47,068 nt of DNA, taken from Pseudomonadales bacterium. Lineage in GTDB: Bacteria > Pseudomonadota > Gammaproteobacteria > Pseudomonadales > Pseudohongiellaceae. The stretch lies in NCBI GenBank assembly GCA_022822865.1, contig JAJDYJ010000015.1, forward strand, positions 1-47,068, read 5' to 3'. Under the pieces are notes generated by a model. It was given only the letters and a program-made list of their open reading frames with translations. It was not told where the DNA came from and did not search any database. Both the position numbers and the translations under genes were made by a program. Each line of letters begins with the position of its first letter. Position 1 is the first letter of the stretch. Below, piece by piece: positions 8,242-16,853 of this stretch.

Positions 8242-8667
8242 TTAACCCCGAAATGGATTCACGATCGTTAACTGCTCGATTCTCTGCCCATCTTGCAGAT
8301 CTTCGCTATACAAGTTCTTGCAGCCGGCCTCCAGCGCCGCAGAAATGATCAAGGAGTCGTAGAAACTGTATAGATAGCGGGACTGAATGCGCAGGCCCCT
8401 TTCGTAGAGTCGGGCTGCCGGGACGATGCGAAGGAGCGGTAACAGGGTCTTGTCGAGCAATCGTTCTGCATCTTCCGGTGCGAAATTCAGCTTTTGCGTC
8501 GCGACATTCAGCGTTTCCTGGATGACCTGCTGACTGATGCAGCAACTGCGCTCACGCAATCCCGATTGAACCAGTTTCTCTGCCCGCCGGGATTTCTTCG
8601 AGTTGCTGCCGTCGAGCAGATAGATGATGACATTTGTATCCAGCAAGCTTAGCTTATCGACGCTCAT
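8242..8667 (-). CDS. vapC: VapC-like PIN-domain ribonuclease toxin
   Basis: A 141-residue PIN-domain protein. LLDTNVIIYLLDG near residues 8-20 holds the first catalytic aspartate (D10), QQVIQETLNVA carries the glutamate near residue 50, and the third acidic pair lies in YDSLIISAALEAGC near 110, followed by YSEDLQDGQ with the fourth acidic position. This is the standard VapC arrangement. The protein should cleave RNA when its antitoxin is lost. The start overlaps the end of the antitoxin gene by 14 bases. The C-terminal INVNPF-like tail (VNPF) is also typical of VapC proteins. Confidence 0.88.
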   Translation of the reverse strand: MSVDKLSLLDTNVIIYLLDGSNSKKSRRAEKLVQSGLRERSCCISQQVIQETLNVATQKLNFAPEDAERLLDKTLLPLLRIVPAARLYERGLRIQSRYLYSFYDSLIISAALEAGCKNLYSEDLQDGQRIEQLTIVNPFRG

Positions 8668-8881
8668 TCATCTCTTCCCTGGAAAACTTGCGGCCATCCG
8701 TTGAATACTTGCCGCGCAACTCCCTGACGGTCGCCATGGCGTCTTCCACTTGCCGCCGGCGCTGCACGTAATCTTCGAGCCACTCGCGGAATCTGGCATT
8801 GAGCGTCGTATGTTCGCTCGCGGCCCGCTTGCGCGCCTCCTCTATCAGATGCTCATCGGCGCTCAAGGTGATGTTTTTCAT
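8654..8881 (-). CDS. vapB: VapB-like ribbon-helix-helix antitoxin
   Basis: A 75-residue protein starting at 8881. The segment KNITLSADEHLIEEARKRAASEHTTLNARFREWLEDYV is a ribbon-helix-helix DNA-binding domain (beta strand in residues 2-7, two helices after). The C-terminal charged region would bind and block the PIN toxin. The upstream alternative start at 8914 would put the N-terminus inside the operator palindrome, so 8881 is preferred. An AGGGGC ribosome-binding site lies about 8 bases upstream. The gene lies first in the operon. Confidence 0.85.
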   Translation of the reverse strand: MKNITLSADEHLIEEARKRAASEHTTLNARFREWLEDYVQRRRQVEDAMATVRELRGKYSTDGRKFSREEMNERR

Positions 8882-8892
8882 GACACTGCCCC

Positions 8893-8921
8893 TGTACACG
8901 AATTTCGTGTACACGATTATA
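8893..8921 (-). promoter_or_regulatory. Operator palindrome overlapping the vapBC promoter
   Basis: TGTACACGAA and its exact complement TTCGTGTACA flank one central base (8893-8913), giving a 21-base near-perfect palindrome. A direct copy TGTACACGA also occurs at 8893-8901 and 8908-8916. A consensus -10 box, TATAAT on the minus strand, lies at 8916-8921, so the palindrome covers the expected transcription start about 28 bases before the antitoxin ATG. Ribbon-helix-helix antitoxins usually bind such sites and repress their own operon. No strong -35 box was found. Confidence 0.75.
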
Positions 8922-8976
8922 GTGCAGAATCAGTTGCCGCGTACCATAGCGATACGAAAATTCCAGACATATCCTT

Positions 8977-9729
8977 TCACTGCACGAAAAGCTGCACTTC
9001 CCTGAGCAATTCGTCTTCGAAGGGTTCGTAAAAGCCTTCGAGTCGTGCGGCGCCTACCGCGTCGCGATAACGGACGAGCGATATGCCGAGCGCCGCGGCG
9101 GAGACGATGATTTGGTCTCGCAGATCGTCGATGCGGTCGCTCATCGAGGCGATTTCGTCTCGCTTGGCAGCCGCTTCCTCATCGGTCAACTCGTCTTCGG
9201 CAAGCGATCTCTCCTGTGCGGTTCTGCGGGTGCGCAAATCATCGAGTTCCGCTCGCTGAGAGCGAATCGAATCGGCACTCAGCCGCAGATTGGAAAGCGA
9301 ATTGTGGACGTCCTGCCCCAGTTGATAGGACTGCTGGAAATCGGTCGCGAGCGCGGCGGGGCAATCGGCCTCCAGGCGCGCGCCCGAGCGGCCCTCCCGA
9401 TAGCCGTTATCGCTGGTGCAATACAACATCAGGCCGTTTTCGCGTCCGGCCAGATATGCCTGGGGGTCGGGAACGACTCCATAGTCCGCGCAGTCGCGTC
9501 GATAGTCGTCGAGTACCGAAAGCGCCCTGCCCTGCTGGCCGTCGATTTCGCCGATCACGGTCCAGTCCGCGTTCAGGCACTCCGCCTCCGACATCGAAGC
9601 GCAGCCGTGCAGCAAGACCGCAACCAGCAACCACAGCACCGACTTCCTGGCGAAATCGATACGTGAAGCCCGGCCACCAAATGTTGCATACTTGCGCATG
9701 TAAGCCGTCACCGACTGTTGAATATTCAT
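8977..9729 (-). CDS. DUF2799-family lipoprotein
   Basis: A 250-residue protein from the ATG at 9729. A hydrophobic stretch ending in a lipobox LHGC (Cys43) precedes the DUF2799 core: C-x-x-DWTVIGEIDGQQG, then YRRDCADYGVVPDPQAYLAGRENGLMLYC-x-x-x-NGYREG-x-x-G. The C-terminal half (about residues 130-225) is a long charged helix (SQRAELDDLRTRRTAQERSLAEDE) likely to form a coiled coil. The long leader before the lipobox makes the start uncertain; M11 at 9699 is the alternative. It should be attached to the outer or inner membrane facing the periplasm. The function of DUF2799 is unknown. It is divergent from the tannase gene. Confidence 0.75.
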   Translation of the reverse strand: MNIQQSVTAYMRKYATFGGRASRIDFARKSVLWLLVAVLLHGCASMSEAECLNADWTVIGEIDGQQGRALSVLDDYRRDCADYGVVPDPQAYLAGRENGLMLYCTSDNGYREGRSGARLEADCPAALATDFQQSYQLGQDVHNSLSNLRLSADSIRSQRAELDDLRTRRTAQERSLAEDELTDEEAAAKRDEIASMSDRIDDLRDQIIVSAAALGISLVRYRDAVGAARLEGFYEPFEDELLREVQLFVQ

Positions 9730-9742
9730 AAGTTGAGCCCCA

Positions 9743-11311
9743 ATGAAACCGCCGCGAATCTTTCTTGCCCTGTTTTTATTGTCGGCCAGTCCCCTCTTGC
9801 TGGCCGCGAGCGAAGCCGATTGCCGGCGTTTGCTCGATGCTAACCTGCCCGACACCAGCTTAACCAGCGCTGAAGTCCAGGCCGAGAACAGCTTTGTGCC
9901 GCCGGGAGCGGATAGCGCCGTGCAGCACCCGGCTTTCTGCCGCGTGGCGGGCGTTACCGAGCCGGCCGTTCGGTTCGAAGTCTGGCTGCCGATGGCGAAC
10001 TGGAACGGCAAGTACCAGGGGGTCGGCAACGGGGGCATGGCGGGCACGATCAGCTATGCCGCGATGGCCGGCGCCTTGCGCCGCGGCTATGCGACCGCGA
10101 GCACCGACACCGGACATGAGGCCGGGCCGATTCCCTTCGATGCGTCCTGGGCATCCGGCCGGCCCGACCTGATTGCCGATTTCGGCCATCGCTCATTGCA
10201 TCTCACCACCCGCAACGGCAAGGCGCTCACCGAAGCCTTCTATACCGAACCGCCGGCCTACTCCTATTACGTAGGCTGCTCCAAGGGCGGCCAGCAGGGA
10301 TTGATGGAGGCACAACGCTATCCCGACGATTTCGACGGCCTGATCGCGGGCAATCCGGCGAACGACTGGACGCGGTTCTATGCCGGCGCCCACTTGTGGT
10401 ATTCGCAGGCCATGCTGGCCGACGAGGAAGCCTGGATTCCGCCGAGCAAGCTGCCCGCTTTCGGCGCAGCGGTGAACCGGCATTGCGACGCACGGGACGG
10501 TATTGAAGACGGCATTCTCATGAATCCCCTGGCCTGCGATTTCGAGCCGCGGCAACTGCTATGCCCGGCCGGCGTGGACAACGATTCCTGCCTCACCGCC
10601 AAGCAGGTCGGCGCGGTGGAGAAAATCTGGTCCGGCGTACGCGATTCTTCGGGCGAACTCGTCTACCCGGGCCTGGTGCCCGGCGGCGAAGCGGCGCCCG
10701 GCGGCTGGGAGACCTGGGTGACCGGCTCCGCGCCGTTCCGCTCCCTGCACTGGCTCGGCGGCGAAGGCTTTTTCCGCTGGTTCGTGTTCGACGATCCGGA
10801 CTGGGACTTCACCAGCTTCGATTACGACGCCGACTTGCAATACGCGCTGGAAAAAGTCGGCGGCGAGGTGGATTCCGGCGACCCCGACCTGCGCCCGCTG
10901 CGCGACAACGGCGCGAAACTCATCGTCTACCACGGCTGGAGCGACCCGGACATCTCGCCGGTGGCCAGCCTGAATTACTACGATAGCGTGGTAGATGTGA
11001 TCGCTGCCGATATGCCCGGCGCCGGCCGCGACGCGGCGCTCGCATCGACCAGGGATTTCTTCCGCCTGTTCATGGTTCCCGGCATGGGCCATTGCCGCGG
11101 CGGCCCCGGCCCCGACCGGTTCGACGCGCTCGGCGCACTCGAAAATTGGGTGGAACGGGGCATCGCGCCGGAAAGCATCGTCGCGAGCAAGATCGAAGAC
11201 GGCGAAGTGGTGCGTTCGCGCCCACTTTGTCCGCATCCCGAAGTCGCTGTTTACGACGGCAGCGGCAGCACCGACGAGGCCGCGAATTTCTCCTGCCGCG
11301 TACCGGATTGA
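9743..11311 (+). CDS. Tannase/feruloyl-esterase-family secreted hydrolase
   Basis: A 522-residue exported esterase with a Sec signal peptide (FLALFLLSASPLLLAA). The alpha/beta-hydrolase nucleophile is S180 in GCSKGGQQG, a motif of the tannase family in which the preceding cysteine pairs with a cysteine next to the catalytic histidine (CS-D-HC). The matching elements are visible: VPGMGHCRGGPGPDRFD places His450 beside C451, and an aspartate lies in YHGWSDPDISP near residue 395. The family cleaves phenolic esters such as gallate, ferulate or phthalate half-esters. Which one cannot be told from the sequence. The acyl-CoA carboxyltransferase gene begins five bases after the stop. Confidence 0.88.
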   Translation: MKPPRIFLALFLLSASPLLLAASEADCRRLLDANLPDTSLTSAEVQAENSFVPPGADSAVQHPAFCRVAGVTEPAVRFEVWLPMANWNGKYQGVGNGGMAGTISYAAMAGALRRGYATASTDTGHEAGPIPFDASWASGRPDLIADFGHRSLHLTTRNGKALTEAFYTEPPAYSYYVGCSKGGQQGLMEAQRYPDDFDGLIAGNPANDWTRFYAGAHLWYSQAMLADEEAWIPPSKLPAFGAAVNRHCDARDGIEDGILMNPLACDFEPRQLLCPAGVDNDSCLTAKQVGAVEKIWSGVRDSSGELVYPGLVPGGEAAPGGWETWVTGSAPFRSLHWLGGEGFFRWFVFDDPDWDFTSFDYDADLQYALEKVGGEVDSGDPDLRPLRDNGAKLIVYHGWSDPDISPVASLNYYDSVVDVIAADMPGAGRDAALASTRDFFRLFMVPGMGHCRGGPGPDRFDALGALENWVERGIAPESIVASKIEDGEVVRSRPLCPHPEVAVYDGSGSTDEAANFSCRVPD

Positions 11312-11316
11312 CGGCA

Positions 11317-12876
11317 ATGTCCTGGCAAAAGGAAATTGACGAACTGCGCAAGCGGGAAGCCATCGCCCGGGAGATGGGCGGCGCCGAGCGCGTCAAGCGT
11401 CAGCACGACAATAATCGCCTCACTGTGCGCGAACGTATCGACGGGCTGGTGGACGAAGGCAGTTTTCACGAGATCGGCGCCATAGCCGGCCGCGCGGAGT
11501 ACGACGATGCGGGCGAACGCACCTCCTTCGTGCCGACCAATTTCGTGCTCGGCACGGCGGACATCGATGGCCGGCGCGTTGTCGTAGGCGGCGACGACTT
11601 CACCGTGCGCGGCGGCGCGGCCGACGCCAAGGTCGGCGACAAGTCCGGTTACGGCGAGAAATACGCACTTGAAATGCGCCTGCCGCTGATTCGCCTGATC
11701 GACGGCAGCGGTGGCGGCGGCAGCGTGAAAACGCTGGAAATGGTCGGTCATTCCTATATTCCGGCGCTGCACGGATTCGAGACGACGATGGAACTGATGG
11801 GCCATGTGCCGGTGGTTTGCGCCTGCATGGGCTCGGTCGCCGGTCTCGGCGCGGTGCGCGCGACGATTTCCCATTTCTCACTGATGGTGAAGGACAGCAG
11901 CCAGTTGTTCGTGGCCGGCCCGCCGGTGGTCGAACGCGGTTTCGGCAAGCCCGTGGGCAAGAACGAACTTGGCGGTTCCGGGATTCACGCCCATGGCAGC
12001 GGGGCCGTGGACAACGAAGTCGAAACCGAACACGAAGCATTCGAACTCATCGCGCGATTTCTTTCCTACATGCCGCAGAACGTCTGGGAAACGCCGCCGC
12101 GCGGCGCGACGGACGATCCGGCAGACCGGCGCGAGGAATCGCTGATCGGCGTCATTCCGCGGGACCGGCGCGAGATGTACGCGGTGCACGACGTCATCGA
12201 AGCCATCGTAGACCGGGGCTCCTGGTTCGAAATCAGTCCGGGTTACGGCCGCGCGCTGGCGGTGGGACTCGCGCGAATGCATGGCCGGCCCGTTGGCGTC
12301 ATGGCCAACGATTGCCGGCATCACGGCGGCGCGGTGGACGCTGACGCTTCGGAAAAGATGATGCGCTTCATCGATCTTTGCGACACTTTTCATCTACCGG
12401 TGGTCAACCTGGTCGACAATCCGGGTTTTCTGATCGGCGTCGAAGCCGAACACGCGGGGACGGTACGGCTCGGCAGCCGGGCGCTGCTGGCGATGTATCA
12501 GTCAACGGTGCCCTGGGTTTCGGTGATCATTCGCCGCTGTTACGGGGTGGCCGGCGCGGGCCACGGCAAATCGGACGGACTCAATCTGCGTTACGCCTGG
12601 CCTTCGGCGGACTGGGGTTCGCTGCCGATCGAAGGCGGGGTGCAGGCGGCCTACAAGCGGGATATCGAATCGGCGCCGGATCCGGAGGCGCGGCGGCGCG
12701 ATCTCGAAGACATGATGGAAGTCTATCGCTCGCCGCTACGGACGGCGGAAGCGTTCGGCATCGAGGAAATCATCGATCCGCGGGATACGCGGCCGCTGCT
12801 CTGCGACTGGGTCGAACTGGCACACAAGATCACCGCGACCCAGACCGGCCCGAAGCAGCGCATCATTCGGAATTGA
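11317..12876 (+). CDS. Acyl-CoA carboxylase carboxyltransferase subunit
   Basis: A 519-residue member of the crotonase-like carboxyltransferase family (propionyl-CoA, methylcrotonyl-CoA or methylmalonyl-CoA type). It starts at the ATG at 11317. Visible landmarks are RLIDGSGGGGSVKTLE near residue 125, the LGGSGIHAHGSGAVDNEVETEHEAFE segment near residue 225, VNLVDNPGFLIGVEAEHAGTVRLGSRALLAM near residue 365, and IIRRCYGVAGAGHG. These are the two oxyanion-forming halves of the active site. No biotin carboxylase or biotin carrier gene is nearby, so a partner must come from elsewhere. It is separated from the tannase gene by only five bases and is probably co-transcribed. Confidence 0.88.
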   Translation: MSWQKEIDELRKREAIAREMGGAERVKRQHDNNRLTVRERIDGLVDEGSFHEIGAIAGRAEYDDAGERTSFVPTNFVLGTADIDGRRVVVGGDDFTVRGGAADAKVGDKSGYGEKYALEMRLPLIRLIDGSGGGGSVKTLEMVGHSYIPALHGFETTMELMGHVPVVCACMGSVAGLGAVRATISHFSLMVKDSSQLFVAGPPVVERGFGKPVGKNELGGSGIHAHGSGAVDNEVETEHEAFELIARFLSYMPQNVWETPPRGATDDPADRREESLIGVIPRDRREMYAVHDVIEAIVDRGSWFEISPGYGRALAVGLARMHGRPVGVMANDCRHHGGAVDADASEKMMRFIDLCDTFHLPVVNLVDNPGFLIGVEAEHAGTVRLGSRALLAMYQSTVPWVSVIIRRCYGVAGAGHGKSDGLNLRYAWPSADWGSLPIEGGVQAAYKRDIESAPDPEARRRDLEDMMEVYRSPLRTAEAFGIEEIIDPRDTRPLLCDWVELAHKITATQTGPKQRIIRN

Positions 12877-12993
12877 ATTTGGTTTCGACGATCTGTGGCT
12901 TCGAGTTGGGCCGCGAGGTCGGTATCGCTCGATTATGGGGACGCGGCGGGGCCGTTTCAACAAGTCGGCGCATCGCACCCGGTATCGGTAACT

Positions 12994-14307
12994 TTAGATA
13001 AAGGACGAAAGCGCCAGGGCGATGCCTAGAAACGACAGGAAACCGGTCACGTCCGTGACGGTGGTCAAAATGATCGACGAAGCGGTCGCGGGGTCCTGGT
13101 TCAGCTTGGCGAGCAGCATGGGCACAACGACTCCCGAGACGCCCGCGGCGGGCATGGAGAGGATCATGGCACAGGAAATGACTACCGCAAGTCCGGTCGA
13201 ACCGCTCCATAGATACACGCCGGCCCCGCAAACAAGCGCCAGGGCCAAACCGTTGGCGGCCCCCGCCACGAGTTCCTTGAACACGAGCCGGCGCATATCG
13301 CGCGCGCTGACTTCGCGCAACGCGATCCCCCGGACGGTTACCGCGAGAGCCTGAGCGCCGGCGTTGCCTCCCTGGCCGGCAACGACCGGCAGCAGCACGG
13401 CCAGCGCCGTGAATTGCGCGATCAGGCCCTCGAACATCGCCACCACGGCGGATGCGAGGAAGGCCGTCAGGAGGTTGACCTGTAGCCAGGGCAAACGCCG
13501 CCGCACCGCGAACCCGGGAGTAGACATCGCCCGCTCGTCCGGGCTGACGCCCACCATCTTCTGCATATCGGCGCTCGCCTCCTCGCCGATGGTCTCGAAG
13601 AGCTGGTCGTGGCGTACTACGCCCAGCAAACGGCGATCGCTGTCAACGACGGGCAGTGAATCGGCGCGATGGCGCTCGAGGAGGTCGACGACTTCTTCCC
13701 TCGGTGCGACGAGGTCGACGGATACGGCCGGTTGGGCGTGCGATCCGATTCGGTCCTCGCGGTCCGCCAGGACCAGCGCCTGCATTTCTATCCGCCCGTC
13801 GAGGCGGCGCTCCCGGTCCACAAGGTAGAGTGTCCTCTCACCCCGGACCGGAGCTGCGCGCACCTTCTCGATCGCCTCCCCGACGGTCATGCGGCGATTG
13901 AGAACGCATGCGGAGCGATCGATCAGTCGCCCGGCCGCGCCGTCCGGCAAGTCTACCAGCCGTTCGATCTCGCCTCGCAGAGATTTCGGCACAGCCTTCA
14001 GAAGAGCCTCACGCTTGGCTGCCGGAAGACTCGGCGCCAGACTGAGAGCAAGATGCGTAGGGGCGGCGGCGAGGAGCGTAGCCTGCTGATCGATGGGAAT
14101 ACGCGCGAACAATCCGGCGGCGCGGGCGGGCGGCAGCCTGTCGAGAACGGCAAGTCGCCCGGGCACGCCCAGGCCGGAAAACTCGCGGGCAAGCGTGACT
14201 TCATCGGTCCGCTCCAGAACGGAGACGGCCTCGGCCGGAAAGCGCGCGACGAAGTCCTCGCGTATGCCGTTGGCGACCTCCATCAAACCGGCGGAAGGCG
14301 GGCTCAT
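12994..14307 (-). CDS. mgtE: MgtE-family magnesium transporter
   Basis: A 437-residue MgtE-type Mg2+ channel. The N-terminal domain is about residues 10-120 (LDRLPPARAAGLFARIPIDQQATLL), followed by paired CBS domains (about 130-250, with SLPVVDSDRRLLGVV), then a membrane part with five helices. The classic PWLQVNLLTAFLASAVVAMFE segment, LLPVVAGQGGNAGAQALAV and TTVTDVTGFLSFLGIALA are all present, including the aspartate of TTVTD that lines the Mg2+ pore in characterised MgtE. The start is 14307, with AGGAGA upstream. It overlaps the previous gene by four bases and is last in a seven-gene minus-strand block. Confidence 0.9.
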   Translation of the reverse strand: MSPPSAGLMEVANGIREDFVARFPAEAVSVLERTDEVTLAREFSGLGVPGRLAVLDRLPPARAAGLFARIPIDQQATLLAAAPTHLALSLAPSLPAAKREALLKAVPKSLRGEIERLVDLPDGAAGRLIDRSACVLNRRMTVGEAIEKVRAAPVRGERTLYLVDRERRLDGRIEMQALVLADREDRIGSHAQPAVSVDLVAPREEVVDLLERHRADSLPVVDSDRRLLGVVRHDQLFETIGEEASADMQKMVGVSPDERAMSTPGFAVRRRLPWLQVNLLTAFLASAVVAMFEGLIAQFTALAVLLPVVAGQGGNAGAQALAVTVRGIALREVSARDMRRLVFKELVAGAANGLALALVCGAGVYLWSGSTGLAVVISCAMILSMPAAGVSGVVVPMLLAKLNQDPATASSIILTTVTDVTGFLSFLGIALALSSFI

Positions 14308-15122
14308 CGCATCTCCTTGCCCTTTCCGGTAAATTCGGGCAATTCGCCGAGCAGTTGGAACATCGCGGCAGCCAGGGATACGACCAATGCGGGATCGCCG
14401 TGGCTCCCCGGGGACGCGGCTTTCGGCAGCCGGGATCGATGCAGCACGCCGACGAGTCGAGTCCGGGCGTCTACGACCGGTAACCACGAATCCCCGCTCG
14501 TTGCGAATCTCGCCCGGGCTGTGCGCAGGTTCGCCGTCGCGGACAGTGGCGCCGAAGATCCCAGGCAGTTGCCTGCCCGCGCGGAAAGTCCTTTCTGTAA
14601 TGCCAATTCAGCGTCGAACCAACCGAGATAGCGATCTTTGGAGTCCAGTACCAGTAGCGGAATGCGCGGTGACGATTTGTAGATATCGAGGATATGGGCT
14701 GCGTCGGCAACCGGCGTGGTGTCACGGACGAACGGGACGTGGACATCGACATGCGCGCCGGCGACATCGTTCGCATACGAACGGTGAGCTTCGAGTTCCC
14801 GCCGGCGCCGTGACCGCAATCCTTCGGCCAGTCCGGCGTACCGCTGATCGGGAATGCGGCGCGACAGGCCAACGGCCGCCGCGACATCGTCTCCGGCAAG
14901 CCATTTCCGCAAACGCTCGTCCGGGGCTCGCTCAATCAGGGCAGCGGCTAGCGTGAGCGGTAATCCGACGACGACCGAAGGCTTTACGTCGTCCGGAAGT
15001 TGCGAGAGCAGCGCCTCCACCGTGTCGATGCCGCTTTGTGCGGCCGTCAGGGCGAATCGGTCCGGATGGCTTCGCGCGTAACCGACCAGCAGTGGACTGC
15101 CGGCAAGCGGGAAGTCCTTCAT
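14304..15122 (-). CDS. Soluble MgtE-N/CBS-domain protein
   Basis: A 272-residue protein without membrane segments. Its first half (to about residue 125) resembles the helical MgtE N-domain (LLSQLPDDVKPSVVVGLPLTLAAALIERAPDERLRKWL), and its second half has a CBS pair (DAAHILDIYKSSPRIPLLVLDSKDRYLGWF and GDSWLPVVDARTRLVGVLHRSRL). It looks like the cytoplasmic regulatory half of a Mg2+ channel made as a separate protein, encoded immediately before a full MgtE. CBS pairs often bind adenine nucleotides or Mg2+. It starts at 15122, overlapping the upstream stop by four bases, and ends overlapping the MgtE start by four bases, so all three are translationally coupled. Its own function is inferred only. 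Confidence 0.72.
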   Translation of the reverse strand: MKDFPLAGSPLLVGYARSHPDRFALTAAQSGIDTVEALLSQLPDDVKPSVVVGLPLTLAAALIERAPDERLRKWLAGDDVAAAVGLSRRIPDQRYAGLAEGLRSRRRRELEAHRSYANDVAGAHVDVHVPFVRDTTPVADAAHILDIYKSSPRIPLLVLDSKDRYLGWFDAELALQKGLSARAGNCLGSSAPLSATANLRTARARFATSGDSWLPVVDARTRLVGVLHRSRLPKAASPGSHGDPALVVSLAAAMFQLLGELPEFTGKGKEMR

Positions 15123-15835
15123 TCGGCTTCGCGTCCAAGCCGGACGACTATGGCATCGGCGAATCTGGCGGCGGGAATGGCCGCAAGTCCCTCCGGCGTT
15201 GCGAGAACCAGGCCCGTGCGGTTCACTTCGACCACGGTTCCCTCGATCCCATCGATGCGCAGCCGGGTCCCTTCCGGGTAGTTGTCCAATTCCCGTCTGG
15301 CGACAAGGTTGGCGGCGAATTGACGCGCGCCGAGCGCGAACGCGAGGCCAAGCGCGCCCAGCGCGACGGTCAAGGCCACCAGCGCGAGATCGGCGACGAA
15401 CGACACTTCCACGCCAAGTTGCTGCACGGCGACAATCAGCGCCGGGCCGGCGGCGAGCCAGTACGCGCCGCGCGGCGGGAGAAACGATACCGACCCGCGA
15501 CGTTCGAGCGTTTCGCGCAGGGCGATTCCGATAACATGTCCGGTGCAAGCGACAAGTACCGCTACGAGAAGCCGCGGGAGAATCCTGAGAATTTCTTCAA
15601 CGAGTTCGGAAGCTTGTCCAAAGCCCAGGAAATTCAACGCGAGAAACACGGCAGTCAGAATGATCGTCCAAAACACGAATGGCGTAACCGCGATAACGGT
15701 GTCGGCAAGTGCGCCTCCCGGCGCGCCGCGGCGGGACAATCGTATTAGAGCGCCCCGTACGCCCAGGGCGACCACAATTCCTCCCACCAGCAAGGCAAGT
15801 GCGACGAATTCCGGATTTTGATCTAGCGTTTGCAT
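15119..15835 (-). CDS. MscS-related membrane channel protein, smaller type
   Basis: A 238-residue protein with about four membrane helices (residues 10-27, 45-70, 85-107, 125-180) followed by the MscS pore helix pattern (ALVALTVALGALGLAFALGARQFAANLVARRELDNY) and a short beta domain (YPEGTRLRIDGIEGTVVEVNRTGLVLATPEG). The G/A-rich helix and the following TGLVL beta segment are the usual hallmarks of MscS. The C-terminal alpha/beta vestibule of a full MscS is missing, so this is a short version. It overlaps the next gene by four bases. An acid-rich or nucleotide-gated subtype cannot be excluded. Confidence 0.7.
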   Translation of the reverse strand: MQTLDQNPEFVALALLVGGIVVALGVRGALIRLSRRGAPGGALADTVIAVTPFVFWTIILTAVFLALNFLGFGQASELVEEILRILPRLLVAVLVACTGHVIGIALRETLERRGSVSFLPPRGAYWLAAGPALIVAVQQLGVEVSFVADLALVALTVALGALGLAFALGARQFAANLVARRELDNYPEGTRLRIDGIEGTVVEVNRTGLVLATPEGLAAIPAARFADAIVVRLGREAE

Positions 15836-15908
15836 GACTGTTTACGCCAGGGCATATGCCGTCGATGCGAAATCGAATGGGCGGGTAAGTGCGGGTGTCC
15901 GGCGCAAC

Positions 15909-16808
15909 TCATGGCGACTCCCGTGTATCCGTTTCCGCAGTCGGGTAGTCTTCGTCCTCGTCGGTTTCCAGCGGCGGAATCGCTACTTCGACGGTCAAAC
16001 GCAGAAACTTTGCGTTTGGCACGATGACCTCCTTGTCGTTGCCGACCGCGAGAACAGTGCTGAGTTGGTCGACGGCCTTGACCTCGCCAATCAGTTCACC
16101 TACCGAGATTCGGGTGCCCGGCGGATAGCTGTTGCGCAGATATGCTCCGGCCAGCAGGTTTGCCGCGGCTTCGCGGGCGCCCAGGCCGAATGCCAGCGCG
16201 GCGGCAATGCCGGCGGCCCCCATGACCACGGCGACCGCGATGGTCAGCAGTTGCGTCTCCAGTTCGAGTTGCCCGATGGCGAGAGCCGCCGAGATGACGG
16301 TAAGCAAGAGAAAGGTTGTCTGGCCCAGCGCCATTGCGTGCCGGGCGCCGATCGTCTCGGCGCCTGCCCGCACCGCGTCGCGGGCGAATGTGGCCGCGAA
16401 CAATCCAACCGCCAGAATAAACACGGCGCCAAGTACGCGCGGCAGATACTGAACCAGGCTGTCTATCGTAGCCGACAGGCGGTCAAAGCCGAGCGATTCG
16501 GACGCCGACAGCAGAAACGTGAGCATCAGAATCCAGAATACGATGCTTCCGAGGATGTGGCTCGCATGCCTGTTCACGTCGATGCGCGAAAGAAGGCGGA
16601 CGAGTCCGGTTCGCTCGCTCAGCCGGTCGAATCCAACGACGACGAGCAGCCGCCTCACTATGGCTGCCGCTATTCGCGCGACGAAATAGCCGACGAAAAG
16701 GATAACCAGCGCAACGACGAGGTTCGGCACGAAGGCGACGGTTTCCGTCCATATGGCCAACAAACCCCGCAGTACGCCCTCGCCGAGTTCGGTGAATGAG
16801 TCCAGCAT
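15909..16808 (-). CDS. Mechanosensitive ion channel, MscS family
   Basis: A 299-residue MscS-type channel. Residues 20-50 contain a TM helix with LVVALVILFVGYFVARIAAAIVRRLL, then further helices near 85-105 and 125-150. The pore helix follows (LLTIAVAVVMGAAGIAAALAFGLGAREAAANLLAG near residues 190-225), and then a beta domain (YPPGTRISVGELIGEVKAVDQLSTVLAVGNDKEVIVPNAKFL) and an acidic tail. MscS channels open under membrane tension and release solutes after hypo-osmotic shock. An AGGAG ribosome-binding site lies about 6 bases before the ATG at 16808. It follows the aspartoacylase-like gene by 45 bases and precedes the second channel by 73 bases. Confidence 0.85.
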   Translation of the reverse strand: MLDSFTELGEGVLRGLLAIWTETVAFVPNLVVALVILFVGYFVARIAAAIVRRLLVVVGFDRLSERTGLVRLLSRIDVNRHASHILGSIVFWILMLTFLLSASESLGFDRLSATIDSLVQYLPRVLGAVFILAVGLFAATFARDAVRAGAETIGARHAMALGQTTFLLLTVISAALAIGQLELETQLLTIAVAVVMGAAGIAAALAFGLGAREAAANLLAGAYLRNSYPPGTRISVGELIGEVKAVDQLSTVLAVGNDKEVIVPNAKFLRLTVEVAIPPLETDEDEDYPTAETDTRESP

Positions 16809-16853
16809 GTCGATTCTCCTGGGCCGCGCAACCTTTCTCGCTTGCTTGAAGCG

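Noticed and set aside
12877-12993. Terminator or small gene between the convergent carboxyltransferase and mgtE genes
   Set aside because: No stable hairpin with a T run and no credible start with a ribosome-binding site was found in this 117-base gap.
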